In this document: in pieces, positions 9,412 through 18,500 of the stretch | Layout: every line of letters starts with the position of its first letter | How positions within the stretch are numbered: the first letter of the stretch is position 1 | NCBI RefSeq assembly: GCF_934668725.1 | Contig: NZ_CAKUOF010000009.1 | Location: forward strand, 124,001 to 188,000 | DNA from: an uncultured Dysgonomonas sp. | Lineage (GTDB): Bacteria > Bacteroidota > Bacteroidia > Bacteroidales > Dysgonomonadaceae | Length of the DNA: 64,000 nucleotides | Direction: 5' to 3' | Translations under genes and position numbers: made by a program | Notes under the pieces: generated by a model | Told to the model about the DNA's origin: nothing | The model's database searches: none | Seen by the model: the letters and a program-made list of their open reading frames with translations, nothing else

Positions 9412-9846
9412 TTATTCGGTAATGATCAGCATATCATTTTCATCAAATATCCAACTGTCGGCATAAGCCACCTCCCAATAATATCCGTCGGGGTCTTGGA
9501 AATAACCGCTATAACCACCCCAGAAGGTCGGCTTAGGGCTTTTTATTATTTTTCCTCCGAATCCTTCTATTTGACCGAAAATAGAATCAACCTCATTTTT
9601 CGTTTTGGCATTATAAGCTAATGTAAACCCATTAAAGCCTGTTGATATTTTAGGAGGATCAGACTCGTTGATATCCTTAGCAAGTTCCTCAAGCGGATAA
9701 AGGGCGAGCTTTGTACCTCCGTTATTGAAAAATACAATTGATGGATTTTCTTCTTTACTCGGAGTAATAAAACCTAGCTTTTTGTAAAATTCGGCTGATT
9801 TAGCAACGTCTTTAACGCCTAAAGTTGTAATATTTATTCTGTTCAT
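9412..9846 (-). CDS. VOC-family (glyoxalase-like) protein
   Basis: A 144-residue single-domain protein with the vicinal-oxygen-chelate pattern: INITTLGVKDVAKSAEFYKKLGF at the N-terminus, central NNGGTKLALYP, and the closing PTFWGGYSGYFQDPDGYYWEVAY. The last block is typical of a metal-binding Glu in the C-terminal beta-alpha-beta-beta-beta unit. Subfamily suggests a lactoylglutathione-lyase-like or resistance-type VOC protein of unknown substrate. It begins one base after the stop of the XRE regulator gene, so the two form an operon and the regulator may control it. Confidence 0.87.
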   Translation of the reverse strand: MNRINITTLGVKDVAKSAEFYKKLGFITPSKEENPSIVFFNNGGTKLALYPLEELAKDINESDPPKISTGFNGFTLAYNAKTKNEVDSIFGQIEGFGGKIIKSPKPTFWGGYSGYFQDPDGYYWEVAYADSWIFDENDMLIITE

Positions 9847-9847
9847 A

Positions 9848-10294
9848 TTACTTTTTGCTTAATTTTTCAACCTCTTTTTTCAGTTCATCTATTTGCTTAT
9901 CCTTTTCTTTTAAAAGCCTTTCGTATAGTTCGGAAACTTTATCAATAGGATTGTATATATTCTCTTCTTTTTCAATAATTTTTTGAACATTAATATCCCC
10001 TTGTGAATTTTCCGTTTGGGTCATTGTTATTTCATTCTCATATACATTATAAGAATTTATAACTTCTTCCGGCTCAAAATTCTTCAGGAAATTAACAGGA
10101 ACATTAAGAGCAGTTGCGAATTTATCGAGAACGGCATCTTCGATTACCTCATCCAATTCCAAAGCAGATACTTTGCTTTGTGATAGATTTAGCCTGAAAG
10201 CCAAGTCTTCCTGAGTAACATTCTGACTGGTTCTGACAATTCGTATATTCCGCCCGTGATGAACTTTTTTCTTTTTTTCGGCAACAGCTTCCAT
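9848..10294 (-). CDS. XRE-family HTH regulator with C-terminal coiled coil
   Basis: Residues 14-70 form a Cro/C1-type HTH (GRNIRIVRTSQNVTQEDLAF, then LSQSKVSALELDEVI). The linker is polar, and residues 110-148 form a heptad coiled coil (VSELYERLLKEKDKQIDELKKEVEKL), indicating dimer or oligomer formation. It is the first gene of an operon with the VOC protein. Its upstream region contains several TAAGATA words in both orientations (10355-10507), candidate autoregulatory sites. The function of the operon is unknown. Confidence 0.85.
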   Translation of the reverse strand: MEAVAEKKKKVHHGRNIRIVRTSQNVTQEDLAFRLNLSQSKVSALELDEVIEDAVLDKFATALNVPVNFLKNFEPEEVINSYNVYENEITMTQTENSQGDINVQKIIEKEENIYNPIDKVSELYERLLKEKDKQIDELKKEVEKLSKK

Positions 10295-10617
10295 ATCTAT
10301 ATATCGTTATCAATTGATTAAACAAATGTGTATTCGTCAAGTTTAGTGCTAAATTAAGATATTTTACCCCAACTAAGATAATAATTTATCGTATTCTTAT
10401 CTTTTCTTTCTCAAAAGTAAGAAATCAGTTGATAATCAGCAAATATAATATCGTGCAGTAAATTATTTTATCAAGTGGTAAGATCCTATTTTTGTGATAA
10501 CAAGATAAATAGTTTGGGGATTTTTCTCAGCATGCAGTCGAAAGTTAATGCCCTCTCGCTTCTTTCATTTTTGTAAATCTTGTTTTGGACAAATGTAAGC
10601 ACCATAAACTGTATACT
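10295..10617. promoter_or_regulatory. Divergent control region with repeated TAAGATA words
   Basis: This 320-base region separates the XRE gene from a plus-strand small gene. TAAGATA occurs at 10355-10361 and 10374-10380 (19 bases apart), TATCTT in the opposite orientation at 10398-10403, and AAGATA again at 10502-10507. The spacing of about two helical turns and proximity to an HTH gene suggest operators, but the region is AT-rich and chance occurrence cannot be excluded. Confidence 0.3.
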
Positions 10618-10881
10618 ATGTCAGCAAACACCGTAAAACCTAATACCTCACCTCCTAATCACAGTTGTCCTGTTATGTCTGTGCCTGTTGAAGCCTCTCA
10701 ATGTATAGGTCTATCGTTTGGTGAGATCTTGAAAATTCATAAGAGATGCCATATCGTAAAACCGCTAAAGAAGAATCCCGATTTGATAGTCGAAATACGT
10801 TTTCCGGAAGCTACACTTTCGTGCCTCATTCGGGACAATATTTGTATTGATGCCTTTTTTCAAACCGATGATATACATTAA
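10618..10881 (+). CDS. Small protein of unknown function
   Basis: An 87-residue product from ATG 10618 (MSANTVKPN); a longer start at 10585 is possible but adds only a short polar leader. The C-terminal half looks like a compact alpha/beta unit (IGLSFGEILKIHKRCHIVKP, then DLIVEIRFPEATLSCLIRDNICIDAFF), with a proline-rich N-terminus and four Cys residues. I do not recognise the family. A strong hairpin follows 70 bases downstream, supporting that this is a real transcription unit. Confidence 0.5.
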   Translation: MSANTVKPNTSPPNHSCPVMSVPVEASQCIGLSFGEILKIHKRCHIVKPLKKNPDLIVEIRFPEATLSCLIRDNICIDAFFQTDDIH

Positions 10882-10950
10882 TTATAGTTAGCCATTACAA
10901 CCAATCTGTGTTTATTAACCTTAATCTAGTTGTTTGTAAGATAAGGAGAG

Positions 10951-10980
10951 AAAGGGGGAGTGATAGTTCATTCCCCCTTT
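10951..10980 (+). terminator. Hairpin terminator
   Basis: A 9-bp G/C-rich stem (AAAGGGGGA at 10951-10959, TCCCCCTTT at 10972-10980) with a T-ending right arm follows the 87-residue gene. Confidence 0.7.
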
Positions 10981-11147
10981 TGAAAGCGATATTCTGACAA
11001 TGATACATAAAGTATAAAGAGATCAATAAATCATTATGTTATCATTTCTGATATATTATTAATTAAATCATACTATATCAAACTATTAGCGACTTTTATT
11101 GTTATTAATCTTAGTTACGGATTAAATTTAATAATAAGATTCAGGCT

Positions 11148-12023
11148 ATGAAATATTCATTTTGGTCGCTGCTGATATTAACGGCAGGTATACTGTTTAC
11201 AGGATGTGTAAGCAAAGGTAAATTTAGGAATTTGGAGACCGATTACAAGCAATTGCAGGCAGATTATCAAGGCAGCCAATTGCAGTTGGCTGAAAATCGT
11301 ACCCGAGTGTCGAGTCTCGAAGAAACTTTGGCCGACGCACGAAGAAACAACGAAGAGTTGCGTGCAGCTTTGGTCGATATACAAGGTGCACTAAATAAGA
11401 GCCTTCAGCATAACTCTCAAGGTAATGCCAATATTGGAAAGTTGGTAGATGAAATCAATGCTTCCAACCGCTTTATTCAGCATTTGGTGCAAGCTAAAAA
11501 CAGATCAGATTCATTGAACCTTGTAATGGTTAATAATTTGACCCGCTCGCTTACTCGCGAAGAAATGCAGGATCTCGATATTCAAGTACTGAAAGGTGTT
11601 GTATATATATCTTTAGCTGATAATATGCTGTATCGTTCGGGAAGTTTCGAAATAAGTGATAAAGCGGATCAGACTCTCAGTAAAATCGCTAAAATTATTT
11701 TAGATTATAAAGATTACGATGTATTGGTAGAAGGAAATACCGACACTGATGCCATTTCTCGTCCTAATATCCGCAATAACTGGGACTTGAGTGCACTGCG
11801 TGGGTCGTCAGTTGTTCAGGCTCTGCAAAATACTTATGGGGTTGACCCCAAACGCCTGACTGCCGCTGGTCGTGGAGAGTATAATCCGATTGAGAGTAAT
11901 AGTACTGCTGCCGGAAAAGCCCGTAACCGCCGTACAGAGATTATAATTACTCCGAAACTAGATCAGTTTATGGAGTTGATAGAACAAGCCCCTGCTCCGA
12001 CAAGCTCTCCTGGTGTTAATTGA
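11148..12023 (+). CDS. OmpA-family peptidoglycan-associated lipoprotein
   Basis: A 291-residue lipoprotein: signal peptide with lipobox LFTGC, then a coiled coil (about residues 25-90, YKQLQADYQGSQLQLAENRTRVSSLEE), a linker, and a C-terminal OmpA/MotB domain from about residue 145 (VYISLADNMLYRSGS, DYDVLVEGNTDT, NWDLSALRGSSVVQAL, RLTAAGRGEYNPI, KARNRRTEIII). The NWDLSxxR and RNRRTEI motifs are those that bind the diaminopimelate of peptidoglycan. It should anchor the outer membrane to the wall. It is monocistronic with a hairpin at 12052-12080. Confidence 0.92.
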   Translation: MKYSFWSLLILTAGILFTGCVSKGKFRNLETDYKQLQADYQGSQLQLAENRTRVSSLEETLADARRNNEELRAALVDIQGALNKSLQHNSQGNANIGKLVDEINASNRFIQHLVQAKNRSDSLNLVMVNNLTRSLTREEMQDLDIQVLKGVVYISLADNMLYRSGSFEISDKADQTLSKIAKIILDYKDYDVLVEGNTDTDAISRPNIRNNWDLSALRGSSVVQALQNTYGVDPKRLTAAGRGEYNPIESNSTAAGKARNRRTEIIITPKLDQFMELIEQAPAPTSSPGVN

Positions 12024-12051
12024 ATTTGCCGATATAAAAATGCTCATATAG

Positions 12052-12080
12052 AAAAGGTTGCTCCTCGGAGTCAACCTTTT
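12052..12080 (+). terminator. Rho-independent terminator after the OmpA-like gene
   Basis: Stem AAAAGGTTG (12052-12060) with CAACCTTTT (12072-12080), extended inside by CTCC/GGAG, followed by a run of T. This has the classical form. Confidence 0.85.
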
Positions 12081-12134
12081 TTGTTTCTGTTATACATTAA
12101 ATTAATATTATTTAAGAATAATGCGCACTATTTC

Positions 12135-12177
12135 TAGTAGAATTATTTTCCTTCAGAAAATAATTCTACTATATTTG
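12135..12177 (+). promoter_or_regulatory. Operator-promoter of the redox operon
   Basis: A perfect 15-bp inverted repeat (12135-12149 and 12157-12171, 7-base spacer) abuts and overlaps a TAnnTTTG -7 box (TATATTTG, 12170-12177). A dimeric repressor bound here would block RNA polymerase. The first start codon lies at 12205. The MarR-like protein encoded inside the operon (13466-13834) is the natural candidate to bind it; that link is inference. Confidence 0.75.
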
Positions 12178-12204
12178 TATTGTAATAAAATTAAAAACAG
12201 ACAA

Positions 12205-12423
12205 ATGCAGATAATAAAGAATAACTGGACATACATAGCAGGTGCATTAATAGGGGCTGTAACCGGTTATATGTACTGGCGATACATCGGATGCAGCACA
12301 GGTACATGCCCTATAACTTCCTCACCTCTTATGAGTACACTTTACGGTACGCTCATGGGTAGTTTGTTCGGTGGAATTTTCAAGAAAAAGAATAAAGTGG
12401 ATAACAAAGAAAAAAATAAATGA
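12205..12423 (+). CDS. DUF6132 small membrane protein
   Basis: From ATG 12205 the product is 72 residues: two hydrophobic segments (WTYIAGALIGAVTGYMYW and STLYGTLMGSLFGGIF) around the conserved loop YIGCSTGTCPITSSP, and a Lys-rich tail. The GCxxGxCPITS loop with two Cys is the DUF6132 signature. These small inner-membrane proteins recur beside rhodanese and thioredoxin genes. The longer open frame from 12121 runs through the operator palindrome and is not the start. The stop overlaps the rhodanese start by four bases. Confidence 0.82.
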   Translation: MQIIKNNWTYIAGALIGAVTGYMYWRYIGCSTGTCPITSSPLMSTLYGTLMGSLFGGIFKKKNKVDNKEKNK

Positions 12424-12728
12424 ATATGGCAGGATTTTTAAGCAAGTTATTCGGGTTGGAAGACAAAGTGGATTTTCAAAATCTTTTGGAAAACGGAGCA
12501 ATAATTTTGGATGTCAGAACAAAAGGCGAATACAAACAAGGGCATATAAGTAATTCTATAAACATTCCTTTGGATAGCTTAAGCAGTAATTTGTCGCAGC
12601 TGAAGAAAGAGCAAACTATTATAGCCGTTTGTGCAAGTGGAATGCGGAGTAGAGGTGCAGTAAGCTACCTCAGGAGTAAGGGGTTTTCTAAAGTATATAA
12701 CGGCGGTAGCTGGTCTAATTTCAGATAA
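12420..12728 (+). CDS. Single-domain rhodanese (sulfurtransferase)
   Basis: A 102-residue protein with one rhodanese domain: IILDVRTKGEYKQGHISNSINIPLD and the active-site loop CASGMRSR with nucleophilic Cys71. Cytoplasmic, no signal. It should transfer sulfane sulfur through a Cys-persulfide. The start overlaps the DUF6132 stop (ATGA), a sign of translational coupling; a second Met six bases later is also possible. The following YgaP-like gene starts seven bases after it, recreating as separate genes the rhodanese-plus-membrane arrangement of E. coli YgaP. Confidence 0.9.
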   Translation: MNMAGFLSKLFGLEDKVDFQNLLENGAIILDVRTKGEYKQGHISNSINIPLDSLSSNLSQLKKEQTIIAVCASGMRSRGAVSYLRSKGFSKVYNGGSWSNFR

Positions 12729-12734
12729 CAGATA

Positions 12735-12974
12735 ATGAACAGAATACTTAAAAATTGGGATGCAATACGCATAATTCGCCTGATGTTGGGAGCTGTCGTG
12801 GTTGCCTATGCCATAAGTTCAGAAGAATATGCTTTCCTTATACTAGGCGGATTATTATTATTTCAGGCAATTATGAATGTTTCTTGCTGTGGAGCATCGG
12901 GATGTAATACAGCTAAATATAAAAGTAAAGAAAATATTTACGGAGATCAGATAAAAAAATATAATCGAGAATAG
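12735..12974 (+). CDS. YgaP-like/DUF2892 membrane protein
   Basis: A 79-residue product with two hydrophobic segments (IIRLMLGAVVVAYAIS and YAFLILGGLLLFQAIMNVSCCG) and a Cys-rich exit (SCCGASGCNT). This is the DUF2892-type two-helix module that in YgaP is fused to rhodanese. The extra Cys cluster may accept sulfur or metal (inference). Encoded between rhodanese and thioredoxin with gaps of six and one bases. Confidence 0.8.
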   Translation: MNRILKNWDAIRIIRLMLGAVVVAYAISSEEYAFLILGGLLLFQAIMNVSCCGASGCNTAKYKSKENIYGDQIKKYNRE

Positions 12975-12975
12975 A

Positions 12976-13455
12976 ATGAGAAAACTTGTATTAATAACGG
13001 CATTTGCGGGTATAATATTTACATCGTGTGGTGCTACAGAAAGTAAAGATCAATCAACAGATAAAAGTGAAATAACGAAAACAGAAAATAAAATGAAAAC
13101 AATACATTTGACAAAAGCGGATTTTTTAACAAAAGTTGCTAATTTTGAATCCAATCCACAAGAATGGAAATATTTGGGAGACAAACCTGCATTAATTGAC
13201 TTTTATGCAGATTGGTGTGGACCATGTAAGGCTATTGCTCCTGTTTTGGAGGAGTTGGCAGCCGAATATGGCGATCAAATATATATTTATAAAATTAATA
13301 CAGAAAAAGAACCCGAATTGGCGGCTGCATTTGGCATAAGAAGTATACCGTCTTTGCTTTTTGTACCGATGAACGAACAGCCACAGATGGCTCAGGGAGC
13401 TTTGCCTAAACCGGAATTAAAAAAAGCGATAGACGAAGTATTATTAAAAAAATAA
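12976..13455 (+). CDS. Thioredoxin-fold lipoprotein
   Basis: A 159-residue protein with a signal peptide and lipobox (IIFTSC, Cys18), a polar linker, then a thioredoxin domain with the catalytic DWCGPCK (Cys81, Cys84) and cis-Pro segment RSIPSLLF. It should act as a membrane-tethered periplasmic thiol-disulfide exchanger. The internal Met codons at residues 40 and later could give a cytoplasmic form, since the domain begins right after. It lies one base after the YgaP-like stop, clearly in the operon. Confidence 0.9.
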   Translation: MRKLVLITAFAGIIFTSCGATESKDQSTDKSEITKTENKMKTIHLTKADFLTKVANFESNPQEWKYLGDKPALIDFYADWCGPCKAIAPVLEELAAEYGDQIYIYKINTEKEPELAAAFGIRSIPSLLFVPMNEQPQMAQGALPKPELKKAIDEVLLKK

Positions 13456-13465
13456 GACTTTAAGT

Positions 13466-13834
13466 ATGGAAATAGAAAATATGCAAACACAGAAATTGTG
13501 TAAAATCAGAGATGTATACCGGGCTATTTCCGAATTTGAAATAGACTTTCAGAAGAAATTTGATTTAGGCCTCAACGAAGGTATGATGCTATGTTCGCTT
13601 AATGAAAACAAATATTCGTCGAGCCAGATAGCTGAAATGTTGGGCTTAACCAATTCGAATGCTTCGAAAGTAATCAAGTCGGTTGAAAATAAAGGGCTGG
13701 TAAAGCGTATCCTCGGAAAAGAGGATAAACGCCAGATGTACTTTGTTATTACATCGGCAGGCAAGCAAAAGCTGGAATCGATAAAGTGCGAAGATTTTAA
13801 TATCCCAAAACTATTAATGCCTATTGTTGAATAG
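13466..13834 (+). CDS. MarR-like winged-helix regulator
   Basis: A 122-residue protein with an N-terminal dimerisation helix (LCKIRDVYRAISEFEIDFQ), the winged helix (YSSSQIAEMLGLTNSNASKVIKSVENKGLVKRI) and the wing (EDKRQMYFVITSAGKQKLESI), the DxR wing typical of MarR. It is the fifth gene of the redox operon, 10 bases after the thioredoxin gene, and is the candidate repressor for the palindrome at 12135-12171. No clear sensor Cys motif other than Cys near the N-terminus (QKLCKI) and near the end (IKCEDF). Confidence 0.85.
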   Translation: MEIENMQTQKLCKIRDVYRAISEFEIDFQKKFDLGLNEGMMLCSLNENKYSSSQIAEMLGLTNSNASKVIKSVENKGLVKRILGKEDKRQMYFVITSAGKQKLESIKCEDFNIPKLLMPIVE

Positions 13835-13859
13835 GCATTCTATTTTATTTATAGAAGGT

Positions 13860-14285
13860 ATGGAAAGTAGAGTTGAAAAGGCTGTCACCTTATTTAATGA
13901 AGGTTATAATTGCTCTCAGGCTGTATTCGTAGCCTATGCAGATTTGTTTGATATAGATAAAGTTACCGCCCTTAAATTATCTTCGCCGTTTGGAGGAGGA
14001 ATGGGGGGTATGAGGCAAGTATGCGGGGCTGTATCCGGCATGATAATGCTTGCCGGGCTACATAATGGCACAAGTACCCCTAAAGATAAAGACGGGAAAA
14101 AAGCCAATTATGCAACAGTGCAATTACTATCAGATGAGTTTAAACAGGCAAACGGCTCTATTATTTGCGGGCAGTTATTGGGGTTAACTCCGGAGCTTGC
14201 AGCCGATAGACAAAAGAAAGCCTGTTCTGAATATGTTCGCCAATGTGCAGAATTGGTCGATAAACATCTTTTGGGCAACGAATAA
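13860..14285 (+). CDS. C-GCAxxG-C-C family redox protein
   Basis: From ATG 13860 a 141-residue protein with the family Cys pattern: GYNCSQAV (Cys18), the VCGAVSGMIM motif (Cys55), ICGQLLG and the closing KKACSEYVRQCAELV. These proteins recur near thioredoxin and redox genes and probably carry a metal or cofactor in a helical bundle; the reaction is unknown. The upstream Met at 13824 overlaps the end of the MarR gene and adds residues outside the conserved region. It is the last gene of the operon, followed by a 36-base palindrome. Confidence 0.87.
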   Translation: MESRVEKAVTLFNEGYNCSQAVFVAYADLFDIDKVTALKLSSPFGGGMGGMRQVCGAVSGMIMLAGLHNGTSTPKDKDGKKANYATVQLLSDEFKQANGSIICGQLLGLTPELAADRQKKACSEYVRQCAELVDKHLLGNE

Positions 14286-14318
14286 ATTAGAGGAGAGAGT
14301 TTTGGATAATGATAATAA

Positions 14319-14354
14319 AAAGAGTGGCGTAAAGATATCTTTACGCCACTCTTT
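14319..14354. terminator. Bidirectional palindromic terminator
   Basis: A perfect 36-base palindrome (two 18-base arms, 14319-14336 and 14337-14354), A-rich on the left and T-rich on the right, lies between convergent operons. It can serve the redox operon and the minus-strand methyltransferase that ends four bases further on. Confidence 0.85.
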
Positions 14355-14357
14355 TAT

Positions 14358-14975
14358 TTATAACTTTTTCCCAACAAAACGGATAACAAACGCTTTGCCA
14401 TGATGTCCAGCCCCTTCTGAAAGCTCAACCTCCTGTTCTTGCAAAAGTTGAATATCCAAAACTCCGAAGATACGGGAAATCTCATCTTTGGAATACAACA
14501 TATTTAGATCAGGCGGTCCCCCAGCCTGTGGATTTTGTTGCTGATTTTTTACATGGTTTTTGCTGAAACCCTCGAGTATTATGTATCCGCCTTTCTTTAG
14601 CAAAGGCAATAGTTTTTTATAATATTCCTCTCTCAAAAGATGTGGGAGATGAACATAAGTAAGAGCAATAACATCATAGCTATCTGCTGCGTAACTTTTC
14701 TCCATATCTTCAAATCCCATTACTTTATATGAAATAGCTACACCCCGTTTTTCGCCTAAGCGAACAGCCTTCTCTTTAGCTAAGGAGCTTTGGTCGAAAG
14801 CATCCACACTCCATCCGGTTTGTGCGGCATACACGCTGTTACGTCCTTCACCATCTGCAGGAAGGAGAATTTTACCCGGCGTCAGCCTGTCTATCATTTC
14901 TTTGAAAAACAGGTTGGGAGTTTCTCCATATCGGTATTCGGGGATATTATATCTTTCGTCCCATTGATTAATCAT
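14358..14975 (-). CDS. Class I SAM-dependent methyltransferase (TehB-like)
   Basis: A 205-residue soluble protein. WDERYNIPEYRYGETPNLFF is the usual N-terminus of the TehB-like group; motif I is degenerate but present as ILLPADGEGRNSVYAAQTG, followed by VDAFDQSSLAKEKA (acidic end of strand 2) and DVIALTYVHLP (motif IV). The fold is a Rossmann-like SAM binder; substrates for this group include small molecules such as tellurite or thiols, and cannot be settled here. Monocistronic. Confidence 0.85.
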   Translation of the reverse strand: MINQWDERYNIPEYRYGETPNLFFKEMIDRLTPGKILLPADGEGRNSVYAAQTGWSVDAFDQSSLAKEKAVRLGEKRGVAISYKVMGFEDMEKSYAADSYDVIALTYVHLPHLLREEYYKKLLPLLKKGGYIILEGFSKNHVKNQQQNPQAGGPPDLNMLYSKDEISRIFGVLDIQLLQEQEVELSEGAGHHGKAFVIRFVGKKL

Positions 14976-15049
14976 TGTAGTTTTATTTTAAGTTTTGAAA
15001 CAGCTTGGAATCTCTCTGATTGTTAAACCTTAAAGATAGCTTTTTTTTG

Positions 15050-15241
15050 TTACTTCCTTTTCACATTCATTTTATCCAAGAAATATTCCAATGGACAAAA
15101 CTTTGTAAATGCCGATTGAATAAGGTTGACCGCAACAAAAACAGGCAGCAACAGCCATGCAATATGTACGAAGTAAGCTAATGATGTGCCTGCAAGCACC
15201 ACCAATCCGGCTACGATACGTATAATATATTCTTGTTTCAT
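15050..15241 (-). CDS. DUF2892 (YgaP-type) small membrane protein
   Basis: A 63-residue product with two hydrophobic helices (IVAGLVVLAGTSLAYFV and WLLLPVFVAVNLIQSAF) and a short C-terminal CPLEYFLDKM tail, the DUF2892 pattern. It is the last gene of the RND efflux operon, two bases after the PII-like gene. Its role in the operon is unknown. Confidence 0.8.
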   Translation of the reverse strand: MKQEYIIRIVAGLVVLAGTSLAYFVHIAWLLLPVFVAVNLIQSAFTKFCPLEYFLDKMNVKRK

Positions 15242-15243
15242 AC

Positions 15244-15555
15244 TTAAACCAATTTAGAGAAATTTTCTACATTCATAACAAAAGCATGTACAGGAAACGG
15301 ATTGCTCGTTTCTTCGTTGCAAGTATCTATTTCAGCAATAGCTTTGTCTACAACCTCTTGTGTCGCAAAGCTGAAAAGCATAATCGAGTTTGTTTTGGCA
15401 TTGCTGGCATTAGCTGCAAACCAGCCTAAACTCTCTTCTTTCTTTTTATAACCTGTAATATTGGTAACACTGAATCTTGTTACCCCCGCATTTTGGAGCA
15501 GGCTGGCGACCTGCTCCTGATACTCTTTTATGCTCAATACAACCAATAGTTTCAT
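15244..15555 (-). CDS. PII-like small protein of the efflux operon
   Basis: A 103-residue protein with a ferredoxin-like beta-alpha-beta pattern: MKLLVVLSIKEYQEQVASLLQNAGVTRFSVTN, then NSIMLFSFATQEVVDKAIAEIDTCN, ending PFPVHAFVMNVENF. The order resembles PII/CutA/DUF3240-like proteins, some of which sit in RND metal-efflux operons. Ligand and partner are not known. It lies 8 bases after the pump gene and 2 bases before the DUF2892 gene. Confidence 0.6.
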   Translation of the reverse strand: MKLLVVLSIKEYQEQVASLLQNAGVTRFSVTNITGYKKKEESLGWFAANASNAKTNSIMLFSFATQEVVDKAIAEIDTCNEETSNPFPVHAFVMNVENFSKLV

Positions 15556-15563
15556 AATCGATT

Positions 15564-18500
15564 TTATTTAATTTTCTTTTTCAACATCTTGAAATACAAT
15601 AACGGGACGACAATCAGAGTGAGGATGGTGGATGTAATTGTTCCGCCCATCAATGATATGGCTAAGCCTTGAAAGATAGGATCGAACAAGATCACAACAG
15701 CACCCAGTACAACACCTCCGGCAGTGAGAACAATGGGGGTAGTACGAACCGCTCCGGCTTCAACAATTGCCTGTTTTAGGGGTATCCCGTCTTTGAGGCG
15801 TATGTCTATAAAGTCGATCAACAGCACCGAATTACGTACCATGATTCCGGCAAGGGCAATAAATCCAATCATGGACGGTGCACTAAAGTAAGCTCCCATA
15901 ATCCAGTGCCCGAATATAATACCGATAAGTGACAGAGGTATTGCAGATAGCTGAACCAGCGGGGTAACAAAGTTCTGAAACCAAGCTACAATCAGCACAT
16001 AAATAATGATGAGTACAAATAAGAATGCCAATCCCAAGTCACGGAATACCTCATAAGTTATCTGCCATTCGCCATCCCATTTCAGGCTGAAATTATCTTC
16101 AAACTTAGGCTGTGAACTATACTCCTCAGACAGGGTATACCCTTCTGGCAACTTCACTTCCGATAACCTGTCCGATATTTCGGTGATAGGATATACAGGA
16201 CTTTCCAAATCGCCTGCAACTTCGGTAAGTACATACACCACGCGTTTTTGGTCTTTGCGGTTGATACTTTTTGATTTTTCCACTTTGCTTACTTGTACCA
16301 ACTGATTGATAGGTATAGCTATACCTTGCTGGTTTACAACTTTGGTATTGAGTACATCTTCGAGATTGGATTTTTCTTTTTCGGGTAATTGCAATACAAT
16401 GCCTACCTGATTTACAGAGCTTGGCTGGTGTAATATCCCCACAGGCATACCCGATAGTGCAGCATACATATTCTGAACTACCTGTGCAGTAGGAACACCC
16501 ATTTTCATAGCTTTTTCTTTATCTACATCAAACTTATATTCGGTTTGAGGATCTTCAATACTCCAGTCGACATCTACCACATTATTTGTTTCGACCAGCA
16601 TATCTTTTATTTGCTTGGCAACAGCGATTTGCTGCCCATAGTCAGGGCCGTATATTTCGGCGACAATGGTAGACATTACAGGAGGGCCGGGAGGCACTTC
16701 GACCACCTTCACATTGGCGTTGTATTTATTCCCGATGGCTTGCAGCTCGTTTCGCATCGATTTGGCTATGTCGTGGCTTTGTTCTTTGCGATAGCCTTTA
16801 TCAACTAGGTTTACTTGTATATCGGCTACATTATTGCCCATACGCATATCGTAGTGGCGTACCAACCCATTGAAGCTTATAGGTGCAGATGCTCCTACAT
16901 AAGTCTGGTAGCTGGTGACCTTATCGTTGCGGCTGATATAAGTTGCCAGTTCTTTAACTACGGCGGCTGTACGTTCGAGGGTAGTGCCTTCGGGCATATC
17001 TACAACCACCTGAAATTCATTTTTATTATCGAAAGGCAGCATTTTTACGGGTACGGCTTTCGTATAAAATAGGCTGAAGGACCCAAGTAATACAACGGTA
17101 AGTACAATCATAAACGTCCAGCGTTTTTTTCTGCTTTCGAGGAACGGGTTTATGATTCGGGCGTATAATTTATATATTCTGGTGTTGTGCAAATCGGGTT
17201 CCTCTTTTTCTGTCTTAGCAGTTTTTTCGCCTTCTTTTTTATCTTTATGTCTCAAGAAAAGGTAACCGAAATAGGGAGTCAATGTCAATGCCACCAACAG
17301 CGAAAATACCATCGCTATAGATGCACCAATAGGCATCGGGCTCATGTAAGGCCCCATCATACCCGATACGAATGCCATAGGCAATACGGCTGCCACAACG
17401 GTGAATGTGGCCAGTATGGTAGGATTACCCACTTCGTTGATAGCATACAATGCCGCTTGCAAAGGAGGCAGTTTTTTCATTTTAAAGTGGCGGTGCATAT
17501 TTTCGGCTATCACGATAGAGTCATCCACCACAATACCCGTGACAAAGACCAAGGCAAACAGCGTGATACGGTTGAGCGTATAACCCAGAAAATAATAAGC
17601 GAACAGCGTAAGGGCAAATGTTACAGGTACAGACAGAAATACCACCAATCCGCCACGCCATCCCATAGCTACCATCACAAAGAGGGTTACCACTATGATG
17701 GCGATAGATAAATGCCATAAGAGTTCCGATACTTTATGTGATGCTGTTTCACCGTAGTTGCGGGTTATTTCAACATGCAGATCATTAGTTATAACATCTT
17801 TTTTGAGATGCTCCACTTTCTCGGTAACCACATCAGCCAAACGCATGGCATCAGCACCCTTCTTCTTGGCTATTGATATGGTGACTGCCGAATAATCGTC
17901 GGGCATATCAGCTTTTCTATCTTTGGATGCCTCCCCGTATCCGAACGAAACGTATCGTTGTGGAATTTCGGGCCCGTCTTCTATTTGAGCTATTTGATAC
18001 AGGTAGACAGGATGATTATCATTTGTGCCCACAATCAGATTCTTAACATCTTCTACATCTGCAAAAAAGTTACCGGTCTGAACCGAATAAACCATATCGC
18101 CTGTAACTATATTTCCGCTGTTCATCTGGGCATTATTGGCTTGCAACGATTGGCTTATGGTTCCGAAATCGAGCTTGCTTTCGGCCATCTTGTCTTTGTC
18201 TATCATTACTTTTACCTGGCGGCTCTGTCCTCCAATGATGTTTACCTGAGCCACATCGGGTATTTTTTTTATTTCGCTTCCTACTACTTCGGCCACTTGG
18301 CGTATTTGGTAGTCGCTCATATTGTCGCTCCATAAAGTAAATGCCAATGCAGGAACATCATCTATGGCACGAGTTTTTACCAATGGCATGGTTGCTCCTT
18401 GTGGCATACGATCCATGTTCTTCATCATCTCATTGTACAATTTTACCAGCGAGCGTTCCACGTCTTCGCCTACATAAAACTGTACGGTAAGCATCGCCAT

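Noticed and set aside
17187..17711. 174-residue plus-strand open frame opposite the RND pump
   Set aside because: It is a shadow of the pump gene, with His/Gln/Tyr-rich composition typical of antisense frames.
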